This document shows, in pieces, positions 52,598 through 61,425 of a stretch of DNA of 64,000 bases. The DNA is from Pseudomonas marginalis (lineage in GTDB: Bacteria > Pseudomonadota > Gammaproteobacteria > Pseudomonadales > Pseudomonadaceae), in the NCBI RefSeq assembly GCF_900105325.1, contig NZ_FNSU01000003.1, positions 2,418,001 to 2,482,000 on the forward strand, read 5' to 3'. The translations under genes and the position numbers were made by a program. The first letter of the stretch is position 1. Every line of letters starts with the position of its first letter. The notes under the pieces are model-generated. The model worked only from the letters and a program-made list of their open reading frames with translations, searched no databases and was not told the origin of the DNA.

Positions 52598-53335
52598 ATG
52601 AGCCAAACCGAACCGCTAGACCAAGATCCCGTGTTCCAGCTGAAAGGCAGCATGCTCGCCATCACCGTGCTGGAACTGGCCCGCAACGACCTCGACGCCC
52701 TGGACCGCCAGCTCGCCGCCAAGGTTGCCCTGGCGCCGAACTTCTTCAACAACGCCCCGCTGGTACTGGCCCTGGACAAACTGCCGGCCGGCCAGGGCAG
52801 CATCGACCTGCCCGGCCTGATGCGCGTGTGCCGCTCCCATGGCCTGCGAACCCTGGCGATTCGTGCCAGCCGCATCGAAGACATTGCCGCAGCCATCGCC
52901 ATTGAACTGCCAGTACTGCCACCCTCCGGCGCGCGTGAGCGTCCACTGGAACCTTTGGTCGGCGAAGTGCAGAAAAAACCGGAAAAACCAGCGGAACCGA
53001 CGATCAAGCCTACAAAGATAATCACCACGCCCGTACGCGGCGGACAGCAGATTTACGCCCAGGGCGGCGACCTGGTGGTGATCTCTTCGGTCAGTCCCGG
53101 CGCGGAACTTCTCGCCGATGGCAATATCCATGTATACGGCCCGATGCGCGGACGTGCCCTCGCCGGCATCAAGGGTGATACCAAGGCGCGCATTTTTTGC
53201 CAGCAATTGACCGCTGAGCTGGTGTCCATCGCGGGCCAGTACAAGGTTTCGGAAGATTTGCGCCGCGATCCACTGTGGGGAGCCGCGGTGCAGGTCAGCC
53301 TGTCGGGCGATGTGTTGAACATCATCCGTCTTTAA
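52598..53335 (+). CDS. minC: Septum site-determining protein MinC
   Basis: The 245-aa protein has an N-terminal MinC_N domain (DPVFQLKGSMLAITVLEL), a Pro-rich linker near residues 105-145 and a C-terminal beta-helix domain (GQQIYAQGGDLVVISSVSPG, VYGPMRGRALAGIKGDTKAR). It inhibits FtsZ assembly away from midcell when recruited to the membrane by MinD. It is the first gene of minCDE. Confidence 0.96.
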   Translation: MSQTEPLDQDPVFQLKGSMLAITVLELARNDLDALDRQLAAKVALAPNFFNNAPLVLALDKLPAGQGSIDLPGLMRVCRSHGLRTLAIRASRIEDIAAAIAIELPVLPPSGARERPLEPLVGEVQKKPEKPAEPTIKPTKIITTPVRGGQQIYAQGGDLVVISSVSPGAELLADGNIHVYGPMRGRALAGIKGDTKARIFCQQLTAELVSIAGQYKVSEDLRRDPLWGAAVQVSLSGDVLNIIRL

Positions 53336-53535
53336 CGGATACTGCCGCATTTTCCAAGCATCTCTAGACTCTGATAGCACAGCGAAATTGGCATTACTTG
53401 CGTAGGAACATTTGAAGGTTGGCGTTTTTCCTGCGAAAACCCGTCTTTTTCCTACAAAGGCTGTCCGCCTGCGGCGAGTTCCAAGAGATGTTTTTCAGGG
53501 GCTGAAAAGTCCTTTTTCCTTAGGGGTGAAACACC

Positions 53536-54348
53536 TTGGCCAAGATTCTCGTGGTTACATCCGGCAAGGGTGGTGTGGGTAAGACCACCACCAGCGCCGC
53601 TATCGGTACCGGCCTCGCTCTGCGCGGCCACAAGACAGTCATCGTCGACTTCGACGTCGGTTTGCGTAACCTCGACCTGATCATGGGCTGCGAACGCCGC
53701 GTGGTGTACGACTTCGTCAACGTGGTCAACGGTGAAGCCGACCTGCAACAGGCCCTGATCAAGGACAAGCGCCTTGAGAACCTGTACGTACTGGCCGCCA
53801 GCCAGACCCGCGACAAAGATGCGCTGACCAAGGAAGGCGTAGGCAAGGTTCTCGCCGAGCTGAAGGAAACCTTCGAATTCGTGGTATGCGATTCCCCGGC
53901 CGGTATCGAAACCGGTGCTCACCTGGCGATGTACTTCGCCGATGAAGCCATCGTGGTGACCAACCCGGAAGTGTCTTCGGTACGTGACTCGGACCGCATG
54001 CTGGGCCTGTTGGCCAGCAAGTCCAAGCGCGCCGAGGAAGGCCAGGACCCGATCAAGGAACACCTGCTGCTCACCCGCTACAACCCTGAGCGCGTCAGTA
54101 ACGGCGAAATGCTCGGTGTTGAAGACGTCAAGGACATCCTCGCCGTGACCCTGCTGGGCGTGATCCCGGAATCCCAGGCCGTGCTGAAGGCGTCCAACCA
54201 GGGCGTCCCGGTGATTCTCGACGACCAGAGCGACGCCGGCCAGGCGTACAGCGATGCGGTTGATCGCTTGCTGGGCAAGACCGTGGAACATCGCTTCCTC
54301 GATGTTAAGAAGAAGGGATTCTTCGAGCGTATCTTTGGAGGCAACTAA
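53536..54348 (+). CDS. minD: Septum site-determining ATPase MinD
   Basis: The 270-aa ATPase begins at a TTG codon (MAKILVVTSGKGGVGKTT) behind aggggtga; the deviant Walker A with signature Lys is at residues 10-17. GLRNLDLIMGCERRVVYDF follows near residue 47, and a C-terminal amphipathic membrane-targeting helix (KKKGFFERIFGG) ends the protein. It cycles on the inner membrane, carries MinC and is released by MinE. There is a 200-bp gap after minC and only 3 bp before minE. Confidence 0.97.
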   Translation: MAKILVVTSGKGGVGKTTTSAAIGTGLALRGHKTVIVDFDVGLRNLDLIMGCERRVVYDFVNVVNGEADLQQALIKDKRLENLYVLAASQTRDKDALTKEGVGKVLAELKETFEFVVCDSPAGIETGAHLAMYFADEAIVVTNPEVSSVRDSDRMLGLLASKSKRAEEGQDPIKEHLLLTRYNPERVSNGEMLGVEDVKDILAVTLLGVIPESQAVLKASNQGVPVILDDQSDAGQAYSDAVDRLLGKTVEHRFLDVKKKGFFERIFGGN

Positions 54349-54351
54349 ACA

Positions 54352-54606
54352 ATGAAATTTCTCGACTTCTTTCGCGCCAACAAAAAGCCAAGCACCGCGT
54401 CGGTCGCGAAAGAGCGTCTACAGATCATCGTGGCGCACGAACGCGGCCAACGCAGTACCCCGGATTACCTGCCGGCCTTGCAGAAGGAACTGGTGGAGGT
54501 GATCCGCAAGTACGTCAATATCGGCAACGATGACGTGCATGTCGCCCTGGAAAATGACGGCAGCTGCTCGATTCTGGAACTCAATATCACCCTGCCTGAT
54601 CGTTGA
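54352..54606 (+). CDS. minE: Cell division topological specificity factor MinE
   Basis: The 84-aa protein starts MKFLDFFRANKKPSTASVAK, with the membrane-binding N-terminal helix. The MinD-interaction segment (KERLQIIVAHERGQR) and the C-terminal dimerisation domain (YVNIGNDDVHVALENDGSCS) follow. It stimulates MinD ATPase and sets pole-to-pole oscillation. It is tightly linked to minD. Confidence 0.97.
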   Translation: MKFLDFFRANKKPSTASVAKERLQIIVAHERGQRSTPDYLPALQKELVEVIRKYVNIGNDDVHVALENDGSCSILELNITLPDR

Positions 54607-54624
54607 TCGAACAGGCGGCCGCCA

Positions 54625-54677
54625 CGGCGGCTCGGTCACCTTGATCCCTTTGCGGGAACCGGGTGGTCGAGCCGCCG
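54625..54677. other. Hairpin between minE and rluA
   Basis: The arms cggcggctcggtcacc and ggtggtcgagccgccg pair over 14 of 16 positions with two G-U type mismatches. No T-run follows, so it is probably an mRNA 3'-end stabiliser or a processing site, not a classical terminator. Confidence 0.55.
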
Positions 54678-54702
54678 TTGGCGTTTGTTACGAGGCTGTT
54701 TA

Positions 54703-55338
54703 ATGCCGCTGTCCACTATTCATATCCTGCATCAGGACGACGCTGTCCTGGTGGTGAACAAGCCGACCCTGTTGCTCTCGGTGCCTGGCCGCGCCGATGA
54801 CAACAAGGACTGCCTGATCACCCGCCTGCAGGAAAACGGCTACCCCGAAGCCCGCATCGTCCATCGCCTGGACTGGGAAACCTCGGGGATCATCCTGCTG
54901 GCCCGGGACGCCGATACCCATCGCGAACTGTCCCGCCAGTTTCACGACCGCGAAACCGAAAAGGCCTACACCGCTTTGGCCTGGGGCCAGCCGGAACTGG
55001 ACAGCGGCAGCATCGACCTGCCCTTGCGCTATGACCCGCCGACCAAACCCCGCCATGTGGTGGACCACGAGTTCGGCAAGCACGCGCTGACCTTCTGGAA
55101 AGTGCTGGAACGGTGTGGCGACTGGTGCCGCGTCGAGCTGACGCCGATTACCGGAAGGTCGCACCAGTTGCGCGTGCATATGCTGTCCATCGGGCATCCG
55201 TTGCTCGGTGACGGTCTGTATGCCCATGAACAGGCCCTGGCTGCGTGGCCGCGCCTGTGCCTGCATGCGAGCATGCTGAGCTTCACTCACCCGCAAAGCG
55301 GCGAGCGCTTGCGCTTTGAGTGCCCGGCTCCCTTCTAA
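54703..55338 (+). CDS. rluA: RluA-family pseudouridine synthase
   Basis: The 211-aa enzyme has VVNKPTLLLSVPGR near residue 19 and the catalytic-Asp motif RIVHRLDWETSGIILLARD near residues 52-70. The segment GRSHQLRVHMLSIGHPLLGD follows near residue 148. It lacks an S4 domain, as expected for RluA, which isomerises uridines in 23S rRNA and some tRNAs. It lies after minCDE on the same strand. Confidence 0.9.
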   Translation: MPLSTIHILHQDDAVLVVNKPTLLLSVPGRADDNKDCLITRLQENGYPEARIVHRLDWETSGIILLARDADTHRELSRQFHDRETEKAYTALAWGQPELDSGSIDLPLRYDPPTKPRHVVDHEFGKHALTFWKVLERCGDWCRVELTPITGRSHQLRVHMLSIGHPLLGDGLYAHEQALAAWPRLCLHASMLSFTHPQSGERLRFECPAPF

Positions 55339-55355
55339 AGCTGTAAATACAGTAC

Positions 55356-55392
55356 ATGTGGGACGGGCGGTGCGACTTGCCCCCTCCCACAT
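55356..55392. repeat. REP palindrome variant after rluA
   Basis: Ends atgtggga and tcccacat enclose cgggcggtgcgacttgccccc. It is a degenerate member of the tgtgggaggg family with a shortened inner hairpin. Confidence 0.75.
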
Positions 55393-55454
55393 TTGTTCTG
55401 TGCACTTCTCGCCCTCGAACGGTAAACTCCGCGCATTGCTGTCTGGAGCTATTT

Positions 55455-56744
55455 ATGCGCGAAGCGTTGAATCAAGGCCTGATCGACTTCCTCAAGGCCT
55501 CCCCTACTCCTTTTCATGCCACCGCCGCCCTGGCCCAGCGCCTGGAAGCGGCCGGTTTCCAGCGCCTCGACGAGCGCGAGACCTGGGCCACCGAAGCCAA
55601 CGGTCGCTACTACGTGACCCGCAACGATTCCTCGATCATCGCCTTCAAGCTCGGCCGCCATTCGCCGTTGCAAGGCGGGATTCGCCTGGTCGGCGCCCAT
55701 ACCGACAGCCCGTGCCTGCGGGTCAAGCCCCAGCCTGAGCTGCAACGCCAGGGCTTCTGGCAACTCGGCGTGGAAGTCTACGGCGGCGCGCTGCTGGCGC
55801 CGTGGTTCGACCGCGACCTGTCCCTGGCCGGCCGCGTCACCTTCCGCCGTGACGGCAAGGTCGAAAGCCAGCTGATCGACTTTAAGCTGCCCATCGCCAT
55901 CATCCCCAACCTGGCCATTCACCTGAACCGTGAAGCCAACCAGGGCTGGGCGATCAATGCCCAGACCGAATTGCCGCCGATCCTCGCGCAATTTGCCGGT
56001 GATGAACGCGTGGACTTCCGTGCCGTGCTCACCGAGCAGTTGGCACGGGAGCATGGGCTGAACGCCGATGTGGTGCTCGACTACGAGTTGAGCTTCTATG
56101 ACACCCAGAGCGCCGCCGTCATCGGCCTCAATGGCGACTTCATCGCCGGCGCGCGCCTCGACAACCTGCTGTCGTGCTACGCCGGCCTGCAAGCCTTGCT
56201 CACCAGCGAGAGCGACGAAACCTGCGTGCTGGTGTGCAACGACCACGAGGAAGTCGGTTCCTGCTCGGCCTGCGGTGCCGACGGCCCGATGCTGGAACAG
56301 ACCCTGCGTCGCCTGTTGCCTGAAGGTGATGAATTCGTACGCACCATTCAGAAATCCCTGCTGGTGTCGGCCGACAATGCCCACGGCGTACACCCGAACT
56401 ACGCCGACAAGCACGACGCCAACCACGGCCCCAAGCTCAATGCCGGCCCGGTGATCAAGGTCAACAGCAACCAGCGCTACGCCACCAACAGCGAAACCGC
56501 CGGGTTCTTCCGTCACCTGTGCATGGCCCAGGAAGTGCCGGTGCAGAGCTTTGTGGTGCGCAGCGACATGGGCTGCGGCTCGACCATCGGCCCGATCACT
56601 GCCAGCCACCTGGGTGTGCGTACGGTGGATATCGGTTTGCCGACGTTTGCCATGCACTCCATTCGTGAACTGTGCGGCAGCCATGACCTGGCGCATCTGG
56701 TGAAGGTGTTGGGCGCGTTCTACGCCAGCCACGACCTGCCCTAA
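55455..56744 (+). CDS. M18 family aminopeptidase
   Basis: The 429-aa enzyme has the M18 (aspartyl-aminopeptidase-like) metal sites: VGAHTDSPCLRVKP near residue 80, IAGARLDNLLSCYAG near residue 232, CNDHEEVGSCSACGADGP near residue 262 and a C-terminal TFAMHSIRELCGSHD. It removes N-terminal acidic or neutral residues from peptides in the cytoplasm. It starts at an ATG behind ctggag, flanked on both sides by REP palindromes. Confidence 0.93.
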   Translation: MREALNQGLIDFLKASPTPFHATAALAQRLEAAGFQRLDERETWATEANGRYYVTRNDSSIIAFKLGRHSPLQGGIRLVGAHTDSPCLRVKPQPELQRQGFWQLGVEVYGGALLAPWFDRDLSLAGRVTFRRDGKVESQLIDFKLPIAIIPNLAIHLNREANQGWAINAQTELPPILAQFAGDERVDFRAVLTEQLAREHGLNADVVLDYELSFYDTQSAAVIGLNGDFIAGARLDNLLSCYAGLQALLTSESDETCVLVCNDHEEVGSCSACGADGPMLEQTLRRLLPEGDEFVRTIQKSLLVSADNAHGVHPNYADKHDANHGPKLNAGPVIKVNSNQRYATNSETAGFFRHLCMAQEVPVQSFVVRSDMGCGSTIGPITASHLGVRTVDIGLPTFAMHSIRELCGSHDLAHLVKVLGAFYASHDLP

Positions 56745-56767
56745 GACCAGGAATGGATGTCGTCAAC

Positions 56768-56810
56768 ATGTGGGAGGGGCGGTGCGACGATTCGCACTTG
56801 CCCCCCACAT
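56768..56810. repeat. REP palindrome with inner hairpin after the aminopeptidase gene
   Basis: Ends atgtgggag and cccacat enclose an inner stem gtgcg-acgat-tcgcac. It is close to the copy at 32783-32830 in reverse orientation. Confidence 0.8.
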
Positions 56811-56902
56811 TTGGTTTACGTCCACCTGATCTGCATCACCTGCATTTCCTGCAATCCGACCTAGACTTGTCAGTATTCCCACTCCGACAAGGCCGTCGCC
56901 CC

Positions 56903-57079
56903 ATGATCTCCATGTCCTCTTTCCACGCCATGCTTATCCCTATCCTGATCGGCATGATCATGCTCGCCGTTGGCTTCAACTTCCGCGACAAGCCCCTCGG
57001 CGTATTCGGCATGTGGGTCGGCATGCTGCTGATCCTGGGCACCGTGGTGTACAAGATCCTCGCCAAACTGGCCGAATGA
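56903..57079 (+). CDS. Small two-helix membrane protein
   Basis: The 58-aa hydrophobic protein starts MISMSSFHAMLIPILIGMIM. It has two membrane helices separated by GFNFRDKPLGVFGM and ends KILAKLAE. I do not recognise a named family. Length, hydrophobicity and position 52 bp ahead of a mechanosensitive channel gene on the same strand support a real gene of unknown function. The frame is open to 56753 but that part covers the REP palindrome. Confidence 0.7.
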   Translation: MISMSSFHAMLIPILIGMIMLAVGFNFRDKPLGVFGMWVGMLLILGTVVYKILAKLAE

Positions 57080-57131
57080 CGCTTGCACTCGTACACTCGC
57101 TCAACCCGTCGTTTCCAAGGTTGACCGCCTC

Positions 57132-59297
57132 GTGCTTTCCCGTCTGTTTGCGCTGCCCTGCTGTTTCCTGATCGCCCTGCTCACGCTGCTGCCGCTCTCG
57201 TCTGCCCAAGCGGTGGGCCTGCCCGGGCTGCTCGGCACCACCAAGACCCAACCCCAGGCCGACGTGCCGTTGGGGCAGTCGTTGGACGAGGTGATCAAGA
57301 CCCTGGAAAACGACCAGCAACGCACCCAGTTGCTGAGCGACTTGAAGAAGCTGCGCGCCGCTACCCAGAAGGCCCAGCCAGCCGCCGAGCAAGGCGTGCT
57401 CGGGCTGATCGGCAGTACGCTGTCGGGCCTGGAGCAGCAGTTCTCCGGCGCCGACAGCCCGCTGGGGCGCTGGTCGAATGAAATCGACCTGGCCAAGGAC
57501 GAACTCAGCGCACTGATGCTGCCGGCCAGCGAATGGCTGCCGATCATTTTCGGCTTTGCAGTGATTCTCGCGGTATGGAGCCTGCTGGCAGCCGCGTTGA
57601 TCTGGCTGAGCCACCGGGTACGCGAGCGCTTCGGCCTGCCCGAGGAGTTGCCGCAACACCCGCGTACCTGGGACATGCTGCGCTTCGCCCTGCGCAAATT
57701 GGGGCCCTGGCTGATCGCACTGGTGATCACCGTGTACCTGAGCTACGCCCTGCCCTCGTCCCTGGGCAAATCCCTGGCAATGGTGCTGGCTTATGCGCTG
57801 GTGGTCGGTACCTGTTTCTCGGCGATCTGTGTGATTGCCTTCTCCCTGCTCGACGGCCCGCACCGCCACCGCGCGCTGTATATCCTGCGCCACCAGGCGT
57901 TCCGCCCGTTGTGGTGGATCGGCAGCTTTGCCGCCTTTGGTGAAGCCTTGAGCGACCCGCGGCTGGTGGCTGCGCTCGGCCAACACCTGGCCCACACGGC
58001 GGCCACGGTCGCCAATGTGATGGCCGCGCTGTCCACCGGCGTGTTCATCCTGCGTTTCCGGCGGCCGATCGCCCACCTGATCCGCAACCAGCCCCTGTCG
58101 CGCCGCCTGACCCGCCGGGCCCTCAGCGACACCATCGAGATCATCGGCACCTTCTGGTACATCCCCGCCTTGCTGTTGGTGGGCATCTCGCTGTTCGCCA
58201 CGTTCGTCTCCGCCGGCGACACCAGCACCGCCCTGCGCCAGTCGCTGTTGTGCACGGTGTTGCTGGTGTTGTGCATGGTGATCAACGGCCTGGTGCGGCG
58301 CCATGCGCTCAAGCCGCAGCGTGGGCACAAGCGCCATGCGCTGTACTCCGAACGCCTGAAAAGCTTCGTCTACACCCTCGCCCACCTGGTGGTGTGGCTG
58401 GTGTTTATCGAACTGGGACTGCGGGTGTGGGGCCTGTCGCTGATCCGCTTTACCGAAGGCGACGGCCATGAAATCAGCGTCAAGCTGTTCGGCCTGGGCG
58501 GCACGCTGCTATTTGCCTGGTTGATCTGGATCCTCAGCGACACCGCCATCCATCACGCCCTCACCCGCTCGCGCAAAGGCCTGGCCAATGCCCGCGCGCA
58601 GACCATGATGCCGCTGATCCGCAACGTGCTGTTCGTGACCATCTTCATCATCGCCGCCATCGTCGCCCTGGCGAACATGGGCATGAACGTCACGCCACTG
58701 CTGGCCGGTGCCGGTGTGATCGGCCTGGCCATCGGTTTTGGTGCGCAGTCACTGGTGGCCGACTTGATCACCGGCCTGTTCATCATCATCGAAGACTCCC
58801 TGGCCATCGATGACTACGTGGACGTCGGCGGCCACCTCGGCACCGTCGAAGGCCTGACCATCCGTACCGTGCGCCTGCGCGACATTGACGGCATCGTGCA
58901 CACCATCCCGTTCAGCGAGATCAAGAGCATCAAGAACTACTCGCGGGAGTTCGGCTATGCAATCTTCCGGGTGGCGATCCCCTACAACATGGAAATCGAC
59001 GATGCGATCAAGCTGATGCGCGATGTCGGCCAGAAAATGCGTAACGATCCGCTGCAACGCCGCAATATCTGGTCGCCGCTGGAGATCCAGGGGGTGGAAA
59101 GCTTCGAGTCGGGCAGTGCGATCCTGCGCGCGCGGTTCAAGACGGCGCCGATCAAGCAGTGGGAAGTGTCGCGGGCGTTCAACCTGTCACTGAAGCGGCA
59201 TCTGGATGACGCCGGTCTGGACCTGGCCACGCCGCGCTTGAGTGTGCAAGTGGTGACGGGGGCTGCGGCGGGGTTGGAGAAGGACAAGAACGCGTAA
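57132..59297 (+). CDS. Large MscS-family mechanosensitive ion channel
   Basis: The 721-aa protein starts at a GTG, with a signal peptide (LFALPCCFLIALLTLLPLSS) followed by a periplasmic helical region. About nine to eleven membrane helices come next, and then the MscS pore and beta domain near residues 520-620: a Gly/Ala-rich pore helix LLAGAGVIGLAIGFGAQSLV, then VDVGGHLGTVEGLTIRTVRL. These extended MscS proteins open under membrane tension to release solutes on osmotic downshock. A long REP pair follows. Confidence 0.92.
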   Translation: MLSRLFALPCCFLIALLTLLPLSSAQAVGLPGLLGTTKTQPQADVPLGQSLDEVIKTLENDQQRTQLLSDLKKLRAATQKAQPAAEQGVLGLIGSTLSGLEQQFSGADSPLGRWSNEIDLAKDELSALMLPASEWLPIIFGFAVILAVWSLLAAALIWLSHRVRERFGLPEELPQHPRTWDMLRFALRKLGPWLIALVITVYLSYALPSSLGKSLAMVLAYALVVGTCFSAICVIAFSLLDGPHRHRALYILRHQAFRPLWWIGSFAAFGEALSDPRLVAALGQHLAHTAATVANVMAALSTGVFILRFRRPIAHLIRNQPLSRRLTRRALSDTIEIIGTFWYIPALLLVGISLFATFVSAGDTSTALRQSLLCTVLLVLCMVINGLVRRHALKPQRGHKRHALYSERLKSFVYTLAHLVVWLVFIELGLRVWGLSLIRFTEGDGHEISVKLFGLGGTLLFAWLIWILSDTAIHHALTRSRKGLANARAQTMMPLIRNVLFVTIFIIAAIVALANMGMNVTPLLAGAGVIGLAIGFGAQSLVADLITGLFIIIEDSLAIDDYVDVGGHLGTVEGLTIRTVRLRDIDGIVHTIPFSEIKSIKNYSREFGYAIFRVAIPYNMEIDDAIKLMRDVGQKMRNDPLQRRNIWSPLEIQGVESFESGSAILRARFKTAPIKQWEVSRAFNLSLKRHLDDAGLDLATPRLSVQVVTGAAAGLEKDKNA

Positions 59298-59344
59298 GGT
59301 CATGGCGAATGTGATGAGCTTATTGTGGTTTGTGGTGAGCTTAT

Positions 59345-59479
59345 TGTGGTGAGCGGGCTTGCCCCGCGCTGGGCTGCGAAGCAGCCCCACTCAAGAAGCA
59401 CTCGGTGTATCAGACATAACTCAGCGGCTGGTTTTGGGGCTGCTTCGCAGCCCAGCGCGGGGCAAGCCCGCTCACCACA
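59345..59479. repeat. Long REP pair with 45-bp perfect arms
   Basis: The arms at 59345-59389 and 59435-59479 are exact reverse complements over 45 bases (core gtgagcgggcttgccccgcg, then a nested gggctgcgaagcagccc hairpin). It is the longest perfect inverted repeat in the window and lies between the convergent channel and mbtH genes. Confidence 0.93.
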
Positions 59480-59544
59480 ACAAGCCCGCTTGCCACAAAA
59501 AGCCCGCTCGCCACAACAGGCCCGCCCACCACGACAAGCCGGCC
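59464..59544. repeat. 18-bp tandem array grown from a REP end
   Basis: Four full units and one partial unit of aagcccgctcaccacaac type follow each other from 59464, each differing by a few bases; the first unit is the outer end of the REP arm. A weaker mirror of this (gtgagcttattgtggt) occurs left of the other arm near 59310-59350. This suggests slippage copying of the REP tail. Confidence 0.8.
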
Positions 59545-59560
59545 TACTGCAGGTTTTGCG

Positions 59561-59782
59561 TCAGGCCAGCGTTGCGCCGTCCATCTTCTGGCGCAGGCTC
59601 AACGGACGCATATCGGTCCAGGTTTCTTCGATGTAGGCCAGGCACTCTTTCTTCAGGCCGCTCTTGCCCACGGTGCGCCAGCCTTCCGGCACGGCCTTGT
59701 AGTCGGGCCAGATGGAATACTGTTCTTCATGGTTGACCACTACCTGAAACAGGATGTCGTCGCGGTCAAATACTGAGGTCAT
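59561..59782 (-). CDS. MbtH-like protein of the pyoverdine system
   Basis: The 73-aa protein starts MTSVFDRDDILFQVVV behind ggagaacag and carries the MbtH signature NHEEQYSIWPDYKAVPEGW, then CLAYIEETWTDMRPLSL. MbtH proteins bind and stabilise adenylation domains of nonribosomal peptide synthetases. It is the second gene after pvdH, 82 bp downstream, so it is most likely needed for pyoverdine synthetases encoded elsewhere and is expressed from the PvdS promoter. Confidence 0.93.
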   Translation of the reverse strand: MTSVFDRDDILFQVVVNHEEQYSIWPDYKAVPEGWRTVGKSGLKKECLAYIEETWTDMRPLSLRQKMDGATLA

Positions 59783-59864
59783 TGCTGTTCTCCATCGCTC
59801 AAAGGCTGGCTGCGCACCATGCGCAGCGCTGATATCTGTAGAAACGTACCAACACGCCAAAAAA

Positions 59865-61259
59865 TTAGAGGCTGGCGACGGCTGCCGCCAGGGCGCGCCC
59901 GAAGATCTCGGCCACGCGGTCGATCTCGGCGGCGGTGATCACCAGTGGCGGCAGGAAGCGCACCACGCTGCCATGCCGGCCGCCCAGCTCGAGGATCAGG
60001 CCGCGCTTGAGGCATTCACGCTGTACCAGCGGTGCCAGCTGGCGATGCACCGGCGGGTGGCCCTGGATATCCAGGGCGCCGTCCGGGTCCACCAGTTCCA
60101 CACCGAGCATCAGCCCGCGCCCGCGAATATCCCCCAGGTGCGGGTAGTCACGCTGCAGGATGCGCAGGTGTTCGCCCAGGCGCTCGCCCATGACGGTCGC
60201 ATGGCCGGCCAGGTCGTGCTCCTTGAGGTAGCGCATCACCGCCGAACCGGCCGCCATGGCCATCTGATTGCCACGGAATGTCCCGGCATGGGCGCCCGGC
60301 AGCCAGGTGTCGAGCCAGTCGCGATACACCACCACCGCCAACGGCAGGCTGCCGCCGATGGCCTTGGACATCACCACCACATCCGGAATGATGCCGGCGT
60401 GTTCGAAGGCAAACATCTTGCCGGTACGGCCGAAACCGCTCTGGATCTCATCGACGATCAACGCCACGCCGGCCTGCGCGGTGATGCGCCGCAGGCCGCG
60501 CAGCCAGTCGAGATCGGCCGGGATCACCCCGCCCTCGCCCTGCACCACCTCGACAATCACCGCCGCCGGCAGCAACACCCCGGCTTCCGGGTCGTTGAGC
60601 AGGTTTTCCAGGTAATGCAGGTTGACCCGCACGCCTTCTGCGCCGCCGAGACCGAACGGGCAACGGTAGTCGTAAGGGAATGGCAAAAACTGCACGCCAT
60701 TGCCGAGCAAGGCACCCAAGGGTTTTTTCGGCCCCAGGCTGCCCATCAGGCTCAACGCGCCCTGGCTCATGCCGTGATAACCGCCCTGGAACGACAGCAC
60801 CGTGCTGCGCCCCGTGGCAGTACGCACCAATTTCAATGCTGCTTCCACGGCATCGGTACCGGTGGGGCCGCAGAACTGGATCTTGGCTTCCCGCGCCAGC
60901 TCCGCCGGCAGCAGGCCGAACAGGTCCTGCACAAACTGGTCCTTGACCGGAGTGGTCAGGTCCAGGGTGTGCAACGGCAGTTCGTCGCTCAGCACTTGCT
61001 GGATGGCCTGGATCACCACCGGGTGGTTGTGCCCCAACGCCAGGGTGCCGGCGCCGGCCAGGCAATCGATGAAACTGCGGCCCTCCACGTCTTCCACGTA
61101 GATCCCCTTGGCGCGCTTGAGCGCCAGGGGAATGCGCCGTGGGTAACTGCGGGCGTTGGATTCCTGCTGGCGCTGGCGGGCCAGCAGCGGGCTTTCGTCG
61201 AACTGATAAAGCGTTTCATGCACCTGGGTATCTTCGATACGGCTGGTAGCGACTGACAT
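59865..61259 (-). CDS. pvdH: Diaminobutyrate-2-oxoglutarate aminotransferase (pyoverdine)
   Basis: The 464-aa class III PLP aminotransferase has GPTGTDAVEAALKLVRTATG near residue 130, the aspartate/PLP region VALIVDEIQSGFGRTGKMF near residue 276 and the PLP-lysine in VVMSKAIGGSLPLAVVVY near residue 310. It makes L-2,4-diaminobutyrate, the precursor of the pyoverdine chromophore. The start MSVATSRIED at 61259 lies 94 bp from a perfect PvdS-type promoter box, and mbtH follows, as in other pyoverdine loci. Confidence 0.94.
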   Translation of the reverse strand: MSVATSRIEDTQVHETLYQFDESPLLARQRQQESNARSYPRRIPLALKRAKGIYVEDVEGRSFIDCLAGAGTLALGHNHPVVIQAIQQVLSDELPLHTLDLTTPVKDQFVQDLFGLLPAELAREAKIQFCGPTGTDAVEAALKLVRTATGRSTVLSFQGGYHGMSQGALSLMGSLGPKKPLGALLGNGVQFLPFPYDYRCPFGLGGAEGVRVNLHYLENLLNDPEAGVLLPAAVIVEVVQGEGGVIPADLDWLRGLRRITAQAGVALIVDEIQSGFGRTGKMFAFEHAGIIPDVVVMSKAIGGSLPLAVVVYRDWLDTWLPGAHAGTFRGNQMAMAAGSAVMRYLKEHDLAGHATVMGERLGEHLRILQRDYPHLGDIRGRGLMLGVELVDPDGALDIQGHPPVHRQLAPLVQRECLKRGLILELGGRHGSVVRFLPPLVITAAEIDRVAEIFGRALAAAVASL

Positions 61260-61353
61260 CTCTCGATCCCTCAATACGCGGATGATGGTGACCAAACTGC
61301 CGATCCGTTGGCGTCTGGCCCAAGGGCATGCGCACGGATTTCCTGTTCTGGAA

Positions 61354-61377
61354 ACGCACCAGCTTCAATCGGATTTA
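61354..61377 (-). promoter_or_regulatory. PvdS-dependent iron-starvation promoter box
   Basis: On the minus strand TAAAT and CGT are separated by exactly 16 bases, the published iron-starvation (IS) box recognised by the sigma factor PvdS. It lies 94 bp upstream of pvdH and should place pvdH and mbtH under Fur/PvdS iron control. Confidence 0.88.
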
Positions 61378-61425
61378 GGGGCTGTTGTCGGTAACTGATG
61401 CATGAAGATCCAAATATGCCGGGCT

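Noticed and set aside
55449..56732. A 427-codon minus-strand frame opposite the M18 aminopeptidase
   Set aside because: It is an antisense shadow of a gene with intact metal-binding motifs.
59464..59544. Possible CRISPR array
   Set aside because: Units are contiguous 18-mers without unique spacers, arising from a REP tail; no cas genes are nearby.
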